A stretch of 64,000 nt of DNA from Jacaranda mimosifolia (GCA_018894105.1 CM032121.1:18271230-18335229); one strand, 5' to 3'. Shown: positions 11,946 to 23,290, counted from the first letter of the stretch. Numbers and translations are program-made. Notes: generated by a model not told the origin, from the letters alone.

Positions 11946-12732
11946 GCCTATTTTTGGCATAATTATTGGATCCTAATCCCTCTCCCTCTTTCATTGTCTC
12001 CTCACTCAAAAATCCCTAAACAATTTTCTGATTGGATGGCATTTAGCCTGCTAATTTACCGAAAAACAGCAAACCACCACCCTATCATTGCCACACCTTA
12101 ATTAGTCCTTTGCCACCGGTTGCTATTTCATCAAATTAAGGCCACAACAGGTTTGCCCATCTCGTTCCCGTCACAACTCCTCATAACCTATACCATTTCT
12201 GCCACCGGAAGAGGTGGAACCGCCCCCACCCAATGCTTGCTCCGGCGCACTCATTTTTCTGGCGAATTTTGCTGGTAGTTCATGAAGATTTTTATATGTT
12301 TTGACTCATTGAGATGAGGAGAACACATCTATGCATTCAATTCCATATTTTATGGTTTCTTGTTGTTTTAATTTGGGGAAGGTCTTGGGTTTGCACGCAA
12401 GAATTAGAAAAAATCTAGGATTGAGTTTTATATAAAACTCTAATTTTTTGAATTTCAATTTAACCCCAAAACTTATGGTTGGCTTCAATCTAGCCCACAA
12501 TTTCCAATTAGGTCCCTGCATCTTTCAACTAATTCACTCAATGACCCCCTCAACATCTGAATTTACATCTTTAATATTTAGAATTTCGAGCAATTAGGCC
12601 CCTTCACTATTTTTAATTCAATCCTCTGATTTTTGATTATCACTCTCAGATCCCAATTAATTTAATTTATTTTAAATTGAAACAGAATTTTTGTATTCTA
12701 TTATTTATTGTCTAAAAACTGGGGGTATTACA
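11946..12732 (-). repeat. LTR-like segment, minus orientation (TGTAATACCCCC start)
   Basis: On the minus strand the right edge begins TGTAATACCCCC (complement of 12721-12732), the usual start of chromovirus-type gypsy LTRs of plants. It then contains phrases such as GGGGCCTAATTGC, GGGGTCATTGAGTG and GGGACCTAATTGGAAATT that are common in those LTRs. The lower boundary is unknown and no pol is attached, so it is probably a solo or truncated LTR. Confidence 0.45.
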
Positions 12733-13186
12733 ATCTGATTACATATTATACATGGGTATTTCAGTTTGAAAGTGCAAGACTGGAGTTTTAATAATATAGT
12801 GAGAATAAGATTGTCGTGTCCACAGGGTTTGGTCTTGATTACCGCTTTTGCCTCATTAATGTTATTCAGCTACCGAGTTTGGACGTGTAGAAAGCTAAAC
12901 TAAATAAAGCCAAACAAATAAAGGATAAAACATAATTCTAAAAAGCATTTTCTTGGAATGAGCCTATTAATTGATTTAATTATACTTCTATTGATGCTAA
13001 AATACTTGCATGTGTTGGTTTATTGACTAGGAAACATCTTTTATTGTGACTCACCTCTTTTGAGGTCAAGTGATTGCGTTTTTAATTGAGGTTAGATCTA
13101 ATTCAAACTCGATTAGTAACCTATGAATTGCATATCCTTCATAACCACCTAATTAGCCAATCATCTTTTGATATCATTATCAATTT
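12733..13186. other. Unassigned non-coding sequence
   Basis: Includes a phrase ATTGTCGTGTCCACAGGGTTTGG (12811-12833), reminiscent of sequences near plant retroelements, but no domain, primer site or terminal repeat is visible. Confidence 0.25.
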
Positions 13187-13199
13187 ACATTGAGTTACC

Positions 13200-13467
13200 T
13201 TTTTTTTTTTTTTTGAGAAAATATTACAAATGACGAAGAGTATCATTTACAACAAGTTTATAGATCCAATTGTCAAATCAAGAAGATCAATCTTACAACA
13301 AATTAATAGAATACAAATATCAAATCAAAGAAGGTGGAAGTATAAACTCCACAAGACAACAATCAAGAGGCATACATAAAGTGCACATAAAGACGTCCAT
13401 TCGGGTCGAACACGAGACCTCCCACATAATAGGAGAGACTTGATACCATTGGGCTACAAGCCACTAA
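13200..13467 (-). mobile_element. tRNA-derived SINE with target duplication
   Basis: On the minus strand the element starts TAGTGGCTTGTAGCCCAATGG. Its A-box lies at 13442-13456 (TAGCCCAATGGTATC on the minus strand) and its B-box at 13403-13413 (GTGTTCGACCC), correctly spaced for an internal pol III promoter. The 3' end is a poly(A) tail, seen as the T run at 13200-13214. It is flanked by a 13-bp target duplication, ACATTGAGTTACC (13187-13199) and ACATTGAGTTTCC (13468-13480), 12 of 13 matching. SINEs are non-coding and borrow LINE machinery. The length, 268 bp, is normal. Confidence 0.85.
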
Positions 13468-13480
13468 ACATTGAGTTTCC

Positions 13481-14560
13481 CTATATTCAAGACAAAAAAT
13501 GTAATTTTCTCATATATATATATAAATGATGGATTGCCTTTCTTTTTTAATATTACATTGAATATATAAGATTATTTACATAAGAGTATCAAAACTACAC
13601 ATTCTACTAAATTGTTAGGTACTATTTTTAATAGGTTGCAATAAATTTTCTATTTGTATCTTATTATAGTTAGGAAATTAATCATTTCATTAGAAAATGC
13701 TCCCATCACGAAATCAAAATACTATATTTAGGAAACTGAACAAATATTTGTGATGTATAATTGATCAAAATGATTCTTTTATTCATTTATTTATTTGGCA
13801 TGAAACGATTATGTATGATCCGGCTGCATCATATAAACATTCAACAAGAAAATGCGACCTTTGCTTCACATGGGCACACCCAACTTTTACTTTTACTTGT
13901 AATATGTGGGCAACAAAAGCAAGACTATTTTTGCAATTTCACTTCTCAAACAAATATATACAAAACAAGATTTGAAAATTTGTAAAAATTGGGCCACGAT
14001 TTATCGACTCAAGTATGTTGAACAATAATTAAATAATGACATTATAATTACGCAATATATATTTATATATATATTATATTTTATATATTATTTGAAAATT
14101 AATCAAATAAAAAAAATAAAAGATAAAGATAAGAAGTTATTAATTTCAACTCTTGTAGTACAAGTCTAGAGCAAGATATAGATAATAATTTATCTTTTAA
14201 AATAAATATAAAATATAATGAGGCTAAATTAAATTGTTCAAATTCACAAATAACAATTTCAAGACTTCAATTTTGAGACTTTTGTTTGAACATTTTAACA
14301 TTGTGAATTTGTAGCTTGTACCTTGTTTTTTTATAGTTTAAGCTTTAATTAGACGAAAAACCAAAAAATTCTTTAGATATCATTACCTAAATAAAAGACA
14401 AGAAAGAAAAAAGTAAATCGTTTCGATTCAAGCAAACCATGAACAATTCGACTAATCAAATAGTTGAACCGCCAATTCAAATGATTTATTGAAAATAGGG
14501 TGATTTTTATAAAGTTATTAATTTGTACTCAAAGTTTGAGTAGATAATAGTGAGGCGACA
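13481..14560. other. AT-rich spacer
   Basis: Low-complexity AT DNA with short TA microsatellites (near 13515 and 14060-14090). No gene or repeat boundary is recognised. Confidence 0.4.
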
Positions 14561-15311
14561 GTCCGCCCTAGGGTTGTAAATAGATATTCAAAAATTCGCT
14601 TACTGTTTGCATTCGTATCTGTTTATACAAAATTTATCTGCATCCGTTTAAAGCAGATATTATCCGTATTCGATTATAAACGAATACGATATGATAAATG
14701 TGTAGTTGATCCGTTTAACATCCGCTCCAATTATATATTTATTAAATAATATATTATTTATATTTTTCAACAAAAATCTCATAATCCATATATGTATATA
14801 TATATAAATTATAATTGACGAATTGAGAAGAAAAAAGAATAAATTTAAAAAATTGTTGTAATTTGGAGAAAAAAATTGAAGAATAAAGTTAATCAACATA
14901 GTTATTGTTGATTGACTTTCTAATTAATATACTTAAATGCCATTATTAATATTATTAAGTACTAATAATTAATTATAAAGTCAATTATTAATTAAAAATT
15001 ATGCTATTTGTTTGATTGCTTTCTTTTTAATGAAATTGTATAGTTTTTTCTATTAATTAAAATATGTATTTGTTATAGGATCATAGATTCATGTAATTGG
15101 ATATTCGTAAATAGATATCTAAATAATTATCATCGAATATAAATATCAAAAAAATAATTCGAATACGGATAAGTTTAATCAAATATGAATGCATTTGAAT
15201 AATTATAATTGAATACGGATATATCCAAATTCGACCGGTATCTGACAGATATGAATTTAGATATCATTTTTAAATATCCTTTAAATATCCGTCAAATCCG
15301 TATCCATATCT

Positions 15312-15767
15312 TGTTGAAACCCAGAAAGATCAAATCCTAACTTTGAATGTAATAGTAAAGTAATTCGATGAAATTGATAACAAAATTTAACGTAGTTCGC
15401 CAATGTGCCTAATCCACCTGACAAAGAAAAGAATTTTATTGATTTCAAATCAAGGTAACAAGTACAACTTGAGCTCCACAAATATCACAAAAACACCTAA
15501 CACCCTTGTTATAAACTTCGTCTCGATAAACTATCTCAAAAGCAATATAGAATTTATCGTATATGGTCTGTCTCACTCAAGCTGGAAGAAAATGGGGTTT
15601 AAATACCCAAGGAAATCACAAACTGGCCTATGGACCTGTGCGCCGCGCCACGCCGCACAAAATTGGTGTCGGTTGCTGAATGCCTGCCCAATTTCCATGC
15701 CTACCATTTCGCACTGTTTCTTCCATTTCTCGCCATTTGTAGCCTAAATTTCAAGACAAAATCAACA
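15312..15767 (-). repeat. Copia-B 3' LTR
   Basis: 456 bp with inverted TGTTGA...TCAACA ends. It aligns along its length with 19697-20164. A TATA-like GTATTTAAAC on the minus strand (15598-15607) lies just upstream of the expected transcription start. The flanking ATTCTCCACCTTAACT (15768-15783) is the complement of a purine-rich tract AGTTAAGGTGGAGAAT, the second-strand primer, confirming that this is the 3' LTR. Confidence 0.85.
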
Positions 15768-15834
15768 ATTCTCCACCTTAACTTGAAATTCACCATCCAT
15801 CCTCTTTGTCTCCACTCACAAAAGGGCCCCTCAT

Positions 15835-16520
15835 TAGAGTTTGCAAATGTTAATCAAATCCAAGCAATGCTCGAATTTGACTCCTGGAACAATCTTGATT
15901 AATATATATGCCAGATTATCTTTAGTCCCAACCTTGTCAATCAAAATGTCACATTGAGACACCATATCTCGGGCAAAGTGATACCTCACATCAATGTGTT
16001 TTGTTCTCTCATGAAATCCTTTATTTTTTGACAAGTGTATGACACTCTAAATATCACAAAATATAGAAGTAATATTAGAATTCATACCCATATCCTCAAT
16101 TAGCCCCTTTAACCAAATGCCTTTCTTCATGCCTTCAGCTAAAGACATGTACTCAGCTTCTGTTATGGACAATGAAATTGATGACTGCAAAGTCGCCTTT
16201 TAGTTAACCTACAACTTGAAACACAAAACACATATCCAGTTATGGATCTTCTACTGTCCAAATCTCCAACATAGTCCACATCTACATAGCCAATAATTTT
16301 AGTAGTAGAATTCAATTGACTATACTTCAAACATATATCTACAGAACCTTTTAGATACCTCATGATCCATTTCATTGCCTACTAATGAGTCTTTCCTACC
16401 CATTGCACTAGCATATGGCATATTTGATATGTGATCCACCTTTTCCTCAATACTCGATGATAGATCTGATGAGAGCCTGAAATAAGCTGCAAGTGGCGTA
16501 CTAACTGGCTTGGACTTATC
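15835..16520 (-). pseudogene. Copia-B RNase H region
   Basis: On the minus strand one reads SKPVSTPLAAYFRLS, MKWIMRYLKGSVDICLKY, GYVDVDYVGDLDSRRSITGY (G-Y-x-D-x-D-Y-A-G-D block), SEAEYMSLAEG, then FHERTKHIDVRYHFARDM and KVGTKDNLAYILIK. This is the canonical copia RNase H and tail. Frameshifts occur near 16200, 16030 and 16380. RNase H removes the RNA of the RNA/DNA hybrid during cDNA synthesis; this copy is not translatable. Confidence 0.75.
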
Positions 16521-17250
16521 CATCCCAAAACGTTCCAGTACTTTTTTAATATAATGTTATTGAGATAAGTACAACAATCCTGAGTGTCTGTCCTGGATGA
16601 TCTCCATGCCCAATATCTTCTTCTTACTATCAAAATCCTTCATCTCAATTTCATCACTCAACTGAGCTTTTAAAATATTGATCTCAAATATATTTCTAGA
16701 GGCAATCAACATATCATCAATGTACAACAATAAATATACACGAAAGCTATCATTACAATTTTTATGATATACACAACAATCGTAAATGTTCTAGTATATC
16801 CTATCTTGGTAATAAAAGCATCAAACCTCTTATACCATTGCATGGGAGACTGCTTCAAGTCATATAAAGACCTCTTCAGAAGACATACTTGATTTTCTTT
16901 CTAGAAAACAGCGAATCCCTTTGGTTGACTAATGTAGATTTGTTCCTCCAACTCACCATGCCGAAACATTATTTTCACATCTATTTGCTCAAGCTCCATA
17001 TCAAACAGAGCCACCATGGCAAGTAATACACGAATGGAAGTATGTTTTATAATTGGGGAGAACATTTCATGGAAGTCAACTCCCTCTCTCTGAGTAAAAC
17101 CCTTAGCAACCAATCGCGCCTTGTATCTAGCATTCTCAACCCCGGGAATTCCTTCCTTCTTCTTGTAGATCTATTTGCAACCTATAATCTTTTGCCCTTT
17201 AGGTATATCAACCAACTCCTATGTGTTATTTTTGTGTAGAGATTCTGTCT
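16521..17250 (-). pseudogene. Copia-B reverse transcriptase
   Basis: VAKGFTQREGVDFHEMFSPI and EQIDVKIMFRHGELEEQIYI (17113-16901; the A-F-L-H-G-D block has become M-F-R-H-G-E) are followed by the catalytic box LLYIDDMLIAS near 16690-16725. The two catalytic Asp are present, but the frame is broken on either side. Confidence 0.75.
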
Positions 17251-17434
17251 CTTCACTTATAGATGCTACGTATTTATCAGAATCTAGATGAGAAATAGCC
17301 TCCTTGTATGTGACTGGATCATCACCCACAAACTTCTCGGCCGAACTCAAAGCATAAGCAACTAGATCTGAATATGCAAACTACTATCGTGGTTTGATCT
17401 ACTTCTTCTCTCTATCGCGAGCTAGACGATAGTT

Positions 17435-18500
17435 CTATAGTGAATCATTTTCCTGCTGCTGATTAGGTGATAATGAATTTTCATCACTTTCATCTATCAC
17501 CTTCTGTTTCCCCTTTGATACTTGTGGAGTGTCAATTTCAAACTCCATCTTCTCCTTAACGCCCTGTTGACTACTTTCACTATGCTTTACCTTCTTTGTC
17601 ATAGCAGACTCATCAAATGTGATGTCCCTGTTGATAATCACCTTGGAGCCTTTGTCATCATTACACCACAAATGATAACCCTTGACTCCATCTACATAAC
17701 CTAGGAATATGCACTTCCTAGCCCTCGGCTCAAGTTTCCTATCGTGGACAGCATAGGCTGGACACCCAAATCTCTTTGATTTGAGTAATCGGCAGGAGAC
17801 CCATACCAAATTTCCATTGGTGTCTTGTAGTCCAAAGTAGTCGATGGTGACCTATTCACCAAATAACAAGCAGTGTTAATTACTTCTGCCCAAAAATCCT
17901 TAGACAACCTAGCATTAAAGAGCATGCATCTAGCTCTTTCTAAGATAGTCCTGTCCATCCGTTTTGCAACTCCATTTTGCTGTGGTATATGTACAATTGT
18001 GCGATGCCTCACAATTCCTTCCTTATCGTAGAATTCCTGAAACTCCTTGTTGCAGAACTCCAATCCATTATCAGTCCTCAAACCTTTGATCTCCTTTCCT
18101 GTCTGCTTCTCGATCAAAGCTTCCATTGGTTGAAGTTGACAAACACCTCATCCTTATACTTCAGCATGTACACCCATACTTTTCGTGAGAAGTCATCAAT
18201 GAATGTCAGCATGTACCTGACATCTTCCTATGAAGGAACCGGAGAAGGCCTCTAAAAAGATTTGAGTGAATGTAATCCAAAGTGCTCTTGGTCTTATGAA
18301 ATGCAGTACCAAAATTTACCCTATGTTGGTTTCCAAGAGCACACTACTCGCAGAAATCCAGATCTTCAGTCTTCTCTCCACAAAACAAACCTCATTTGCT
18401 CAATTCTGACGTTCTCCTCTCACTCATATGCCCAATTGACTAATGAAGAAACCGCTGCAATGCCAGAAACAGTATTGCCCTACAATATGTAAATGCCATT
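17435..18500 (-). pseudogene. Copia-B integrase
   Basis: The core is readable in 18126-17701: GLRTDNGLEFCNKEFQEFY holds the second catalytic Asp, HIPQQNGVAKRMDRTI the region of the Glu (normally V-A-E-R-M; here the Glu reads as Lys), then LVNRSPSTTLDYKTPMEIW. In an overlapping frame 17809-17435 continues with GCPAYAVHDRKLEPRARKC and FLGYVDGVKGYHLW. The E-to-K change would by itself inactivate the enzyme. A frameshift separates the two parts. Confidence 0.75.
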
Positions 18501-18554
18501 CCTCTTATCTCTCTTCATGATTAGCAGTGCACCTTTGGAAACCGGCATAACTCC

Positions 18555-18830
18555 ATCTCAAGCTCTGTACTCACAACCATTCTTGTCTAGAGTACCCAGC
18601 GAAATTAGATTTTTCTTCAGATTAGGAACATGACACACATCTGTTAGGGTCCTCACTATACTGTCGTGCATTTTGATACTAACTGAGCTGATTCCTACAA
18701 CCCTACAAGAAGCATCGTTTCCTATAAGCACTTTACCACTATTGTATTTCTGATAAGTGGTAAACCAATCTTCTCGTACGCACATGTGGTAGGAACAACC
18801 ACTATCCAAAATCCACTCTCAACTTAGTAG
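18555..18830 (-). pseudogene. Copia-B aspartic protease
   Basis: WILDSGCSYHMC gives an intact D-S-G catalytic site, followed by GNDASCRVVGISSVSIKMHD and VCHVPNLKKNLISLGTLD, the usual end of copia protease. The open frame runs from 18809 to 18558. It is the best preserved part of this element. Confidence 0.75.
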
Positions 18831-18949
18831 ACTTTCTGTAACGCTGAGAACAAGCCCATCATCAGACTCATCCTCAACAATTTCTGCAATATCATCCTAT
18901 TTCTAATTAGAAGTTTCACCTACATCCTTCGTCTTTCCTCGTTCTGGAA

Positions 18950-19667
18950 AATTTCATTTCCAGTGTCCCCCTTCTACCACAGCTAAAATATTTATTGCCT
19001 GTTCTAGGCTTGGTTCGAGACTTTGATCAGCCTCTACTCCTTCCCCTTTTTCTCGGTCTCCTCTTTGCAACTAATCCTTCCCCACTTTCACTATTGTTAC
19101 TACCCATGACATGTTTTCTCAATTTATTGGAATTTAATGAGGCCTTCACATCTGCTGTAGAAATCGTATCCCATACAACAAAGTAGTAATCAAGTGCTCA
19201 AAAGATTTGGGTAGAGAACCCAAGAGAATTAGCGCTTGATCTTCATCTTCAATTTTCACATCTATATTGGCGAGATCCAAAATCACCTTATTGAAATAAT
19301 CAATATGTTGAGTAATAGATGTACCTTCTTTCATCCTTAATATGTATAATCACTATTTCAGATACAACCGATTTGTGAGAGACTTCGTTGTATAGAGACT
19401 CTCTAGCTTCGTCCACAATTTCGCTGGTGTACTTTTTGTGGCGACCTCTTTCAGTATTTTATATGCCAATGATAACACCAGAGTACCATAAGCCTTCGCC
19501 ATAAACTCATCCTTCTCCTCATCTAACAACGTCTCTGGAAAGAAATCTCTATCATTTAACACTCTTTGTAAACCTTGTTAACACAGGAGGGTGTGCATCT
19601 TCATCTTCCACAGCCCAAAGTTATTCTTCCCAACGAATTTCTGTACCTCGTACTTCATGGTTGACAT
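18950..19667 (-). pseudogene. gag: Copia-B gag
   Basis: The likely start at 19667 gives MSTMKYEVQKFVGKNNFGLW, typical copia Gag, with a stop soon after (LLC-stop-QG where family members have L-x-Q-Q-G). Next come FMAKAYGTLVLSLAYKIL and KLWTKLESLYTTKSLTNRLY (19562-19353). A frameshift leads into TSITQHIDYFNKVILDLANI (19334-19146). A zinc knuckle remnant with GHWK lies near 18965. Confidence 0.75.
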
Positions 19668-19676
19668 CTGATCAAT

Positions 19677-19693
19677 CTTGGCTCTTGATACCA
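19677..19693 (-). promoter_or_regulatory. Copia-B primer binding site
   Basis: The minus strand reads TGGTATCAAGAGCCAAG, complementary to the 3' end of initiator tRNA-Met with one inserted base relative to TGGTATCAGAGCC. It lies 3 bp inside the 5' LTR. Confidence 0.75.
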
Positions 19694-19696
19694 ATT

Positions 19697-20164
19697 TGTT
19701 GATACTCAGAAAGATCAAATCCTAACTTTGAATGTAATAGTAAAGTAATTCGATGAAATTGACAACAAAATTTAACGTGGTTCAGCAATGTGTCTAATCC
19801 ACCCAACAAAGAAAAGAATTTTATTGATTTCAAATCAAGGTAACAACTACAACTTGAGTTCCACAAATCTCACGAGAATACTCAACACCCTCGTTCTAAA
19901 CTCCGTCTCGAAAAACTATCTCAAAAGTAGTATAGAATCTATTGTATAGGGTCTCTCTCACTCAAACTAGAAGAAAACGAGGTTGAAATACCCAAGGAAA
20001 TCGCAAATTGGCCTATGGGCACAAAATTGGCGCCGCAGCACGCGTTACAAAGTGCCTGGTGTTGTGGCGCTGACTTTCTGGCGTTACAAATTTGCACATG
20101 CCGTTTCGTACCATTTCTTCCGTTTCTCGCCATTTGTAGCCTAAATTTCAAGGCAAAATCAACT
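19697..20164 (-). repeat. Copia-B 5' LTR
   Basis: 468 bp, homologous to 15312-15767. The terminal base next to the hAT sequence has changed (AACT instead of AACA). The GC-rich block near 20020-20080 differs from its partner, suggesting a local rearrangement in one of the LTRs. Confidence 0.85.
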
Positions 20165-20242
20165 TATTCGAATATTTGAAAAGTTAAACGAAAACAAATA
20201 TAAAAACAATGTATTTAATCTGTTTGCACCCCTAGTCTGCCC

Positions 20243-22159
20243 AATTTGGCTGCTTTTTTAATCACTGGAACACATCGTGCACAACATGCAGATATGACTC
20301 GGAATGAGTTTCATTTAGTAATTTTGGAGAGGCAAATCGATATTTTAATTTATAGAAGAGGACAAATCGGTGCAAATAAATTATTACTAATTGTGTGTAT
20401 GTATATATATATATATTAATTGATTGATAAATTAATTATTTTATCTTATTGTAATAATAATTTTTAGAAATAAGATAGTGATAAAAATTATGTTTCAACT
20501 GTCACTATTAACAAATAAATATACAACTACAGTAATTTATCATGTATAATAATGATACTATTATTTTTATTAATACACGTGTTAGTATTTGTCATAGCGA
20601 GAACTCAAAATGTTAATTTTTGTTGCTATTAATTAAAATATATCATGACAAAACAAAAATTATATATTGCTTGAAAAGTATATATTACTAATTATTAGCT
20701 ATAGAGTAAAAAATATTGTCATTTAATATATATTATTAGCGATGATTTTCATATTACCATTAATATTATATTTGTTCTGCAATGAATTTACTAATTTGAC
20801 AAAGAGAAAATGAAACAAATTTTAATTTAAAAATAAACCAACTCAAGGATAAGCAATAGGCATCCTTGATTTCAAGTCCCCGATATGATCCACCATGAGC
20901 TAGCGATCCAACTTTTTAAACACATGATATGTTATTTAACCTTATAACTATATGTTTTGTGCATTATTATAAATAATTAACATATAGACCTGCTGGAGTG
21001 GCCCTGATCATATATATCAAAATTACGAGATCCAAGAAAAGTGCTTGTTACCTCTTCATTATTAATGCAAACCTTTCCTGACTTATGCTCTTTAATTTCT
21101 GATCCATGCAGGAATGATTTTTTATATATCCACCATGAAATTTTTTGCTATTTAAGTATTACGTAAGGCTGAAGAAATGAGTACGAGGAATATACACCAA
21201 TACGATTCTTTGTACATAACTATTGTGATATATGATTATGTTATATGCTCACGGTCAAAAATTAAAATGAGCAATAAAAAAATAAATAATAATGTGAAAA
21301 TTGTTATCAATCAATATGTTAAATGACAATAATTTTTATTTTTGTCACTCACAATATTTTTTAAGTAACAATAATTTTTATTTTATCACAATCTTACTTA
21401 ATAGTAATTAGGATAATATTTTAATTAACTATCATCATTAATTATTAGAAACACATATTGACAAACTAGTTAGTATGTCAATTTGGTTCCTCTGCTTCTA
21501 TGGAGATAGAAGCATGCGAGTTATATCAATAGAACATAAGCGATTTTGAGTCTGTTGTTAATCAAGCAACACTAAAATTTGAACTGGGAAGATTTGTAGT
21601 CTCCTGCCTTACCACTCAGCCATGTTGTCAAGATGATACAAAATAGATGCAAATTTTCCTAGATGATTGAATTCTTATTCAACTTGCATTTTGATAAAAT
21701 TTTCATTATTATTAAGTTGTCATTATAAGTATATTATTGATTGTCGATGATAACAATTTAAACACTATTTTTTTTATCACTATTAAATTTGTGACAATTA
21801 TTAAAATAATAAAATAAATTTTTTTGTTACTTACATATATATATATATTATTATTGATATATCACATAAAGATGCATGATATCCTTTGTTGCTAAATTTG
21901 ATGCCACGAAGGAACCATCATATACACCTTTATAAAAAGAATAGCTAGGCCATTTCTTCACATTAGACAACATAATTGAACTTTAGTTGTTAAGTGGGGA
22001 AGGGATGGATGCATGGACTCTTCATACCCTCCTCCATTTATCCTTTCTCTCCTAATTAGTAAATATGGGAGTTGGAGTTCGTGCTCATAATACACATTAC
22101 GCATACAATTTTCCAGCTTTTCTTCCCGCAATTTCCTTTTGCTACAGAAACCCAAACAT
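20243..22159. other. AT-rich spacer with a tRNA-like sequence
   Basis: Mostly AT-rich non-coding DNA with a TA microsatellite near 20400-20415. On the minus strand 21622-21611 read TGGCTGAGTGGT, a perfect pol III A-box as in tRNA-Leu/Ser, followed by AAGGCAGGAGACTACAAATC and a B-box-like CAGTTCAAAT (21586-21577). There is no complete cloverleaf and no flanking duplication that I could find, so it is a tRNA-derived remnant or SINE head. A weaker match of the same kind lies near 20870-20910. Confidence 0.4.
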
Positions 22160-22170
22160 TATGTTTGGTT

Positions 22171-22504
22171 CATAAATTTTGGTAAGGAAAAGAAAAGAAA
22201 ATACTGAATAAAATATTTTTTATTGTTTGATTGATAAGAAAAATATTAAAGAAAGGAAAATTTGAGAGAAAATATAGTATATTTGAGGAAAATTCATTTT
22301 TCTTATAAAATGATGAGAAATATGAGGGAAAATTCTATTTGAGGTACTCTCTTAATTTCATACTCCAACACTTTCATTACATCTTTCCCTTATTCCTTTT
22401 TTTACTATCTTTTTTTAACAACCAAACAAATTTAAAATTTTATATTTCTTTGTTTTCTATTTCTTTTTCTTAATATTTTTCTTTCCTTGTCAAAATTCTT
22501 ACAC
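22171..22504. mobile_element. MITE with 11-bp flanking direct repeat
   Basis: An identical 11-mer TATGTTTGGTT flanks the segment (22160-22170 and 22505-22515). The left end, ATAAATTTTGGTAAGGAAAAG, and the inverted right end, TAAGAATTTTGACAAGGAAAG, form an imperfect terminal inverted repeat. The interior is A-rich on one half and T-rich on the other. Mutator-type MITEs make 9-11 bp duplications, so that class is favoured; no coding capacity. Confidence 0.6.
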
Positions 22505-22515
22505 TATGTTTGGTT

Positions 22516-22984
22516 TAAAAATATAGTGAAAGTAAAATATTTTTAGCAGAAAAATATGGGCAGCAAATCCAAGTTGATGTCCACCACCAAGAAAAAGGAA
22601 AGGCAAAAGGGCTACCAAAAAGTAAATCTAGGATGCAGGTTTCCTTTATGTTTATCTACCTGCAAAAAGAAAAAGTATCCAAATCAATCAATTATAATGC
22701 AGCCAATGCCATCATCTATTCTATTTTAATTCGTGTTTTACTTTTTATTCTACTTTATGGATGTATAACATGTATATTAAATATTTTTTTTATAAAAATA
22801 ATTGAATGAAAATTAAATACATTTAACATAAATTCAATAAATTAAAATAAAAAATTAAACAAAAAATGAAATAAAGTAACATATATAATTACAACATAGA
22901 ATTCATGTGATAATTGAATTTATTGTGCCTGACATATAAGGGAATGTCAATTGAAAAGAAAATTGAATTTAAGGTAAAAAAAAA
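22516..22984. other. Probable 3' flank of the PDLP gene
   Basis: AT-rich, no coding seen. It lies downstream of the PDLP membrane-helix exon on the minus strand and may contain its former 3' UTR. Confidence 0.3.
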
Positions 22985-23133
22985 TTAAAAGTAAAGAGTA
23001 GTATGGTAAGATTTCTGACCATTTCCTCCTCCCATCCTCATAAAAATGAGGAAGATGATGAGCAGTGCGGCCTCAACTAATAATCCAATAATAATAGCAA
23101 ATGTCTTCTCTGTCTCGCTATGACGAGAGGAAT
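22985..23133 (-). pseudogene. PDLP exon 2: transmembrane helix and tail
   Basis: After the acceptor TTTACAG (complement of 23134-23140) the reading is SSRHSETEKTFAIIIG then LLVEAALLIIFLIFMR, a single hydrophobic helix followed by basic residues, then MGGGNG and a stop near 22985. The E-K-T-x-A-I-I-I-G entry to the helix is characteristic of PDLPs. Confidence 0.75.
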
Positions 23134-23290
23134 CTGTAAATATTATTAACAGTTTGTAATTAACATCATAACTCTCAATTTATTAACATTAAGAAATCAA
23201 CTAATTTTTCCAATGGATTTTCGTTAGAATTAAGTATATATGGCACACAGAGGAATGTATAATATATATCACCATCTAATAATTCCTTAC
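23134..23290 (-). other. PDLP intron
   Basis: Begins GTAAGG (complement of 23285-23290) and ends TTTACAG. It is AT-rich, 157 bp. For the phase to fit, one base must have been lost in the last codons of exon 1 (RSM instead of a reading through S-H-D), one more small lesion. Confidence 0.65.

Larger units (their letters stand above)
15312..20164 (-). mobile_element. Copia-B: full-length decayed Ty1/copia element nested in the hAT element
   Basis: LTRs at 15312-15767 and 19697-20164 begin TGTTGA on the plus strand and end ATCAACA or ATCAACT. The internal region on the minus strand reads gag, protease, integrase, RT, RNase H, with a primer site and a polypurine tract in the right places. Flanks TATCT (15307-15311) and TATTC (20165-20169) look like a degenerate 5-bp duplication. 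Several frameshifts and stops break every domain. Motifs such as KHIDVRYHFARDM and the YIDDMLIAS RT box resemble the Tork/TNT1-like branch; lineage is inferred. Confidence 0.85.
14569..20234. mobile_element. hAT-type non-autonomous element split by Copia-B
   Basis: The left end, TAGGGTTGTAAATAGAT (from 14569), and the inverted right end, TAGGGGTGCAAACAGAT (complement of 20218-20234), are matching terminal inverted repeats. They are flanked by an 8-bp duplication, GTCCGCCC (14561-14568) and GTCTGCCC (20235-20242), 7 of 8 matching; 8 bp is the hallmark of hAT transposition. The left arm (14569-15311) is rich in repeated ATCCGTATTCG-type subterminal motifs. Only about 70 bp of the right arm survive after Copia-B. 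No transposase is visible; without Copia-B the element was about 0.8 kb. Confidence 0.8.

Noticed and set aside
15630..15902. 90-codon plus-strand frame across the Copia-B 3' LTR
   Set aside because: It lies antisense in the LTR and crosses into the polypurine tract; no domain.
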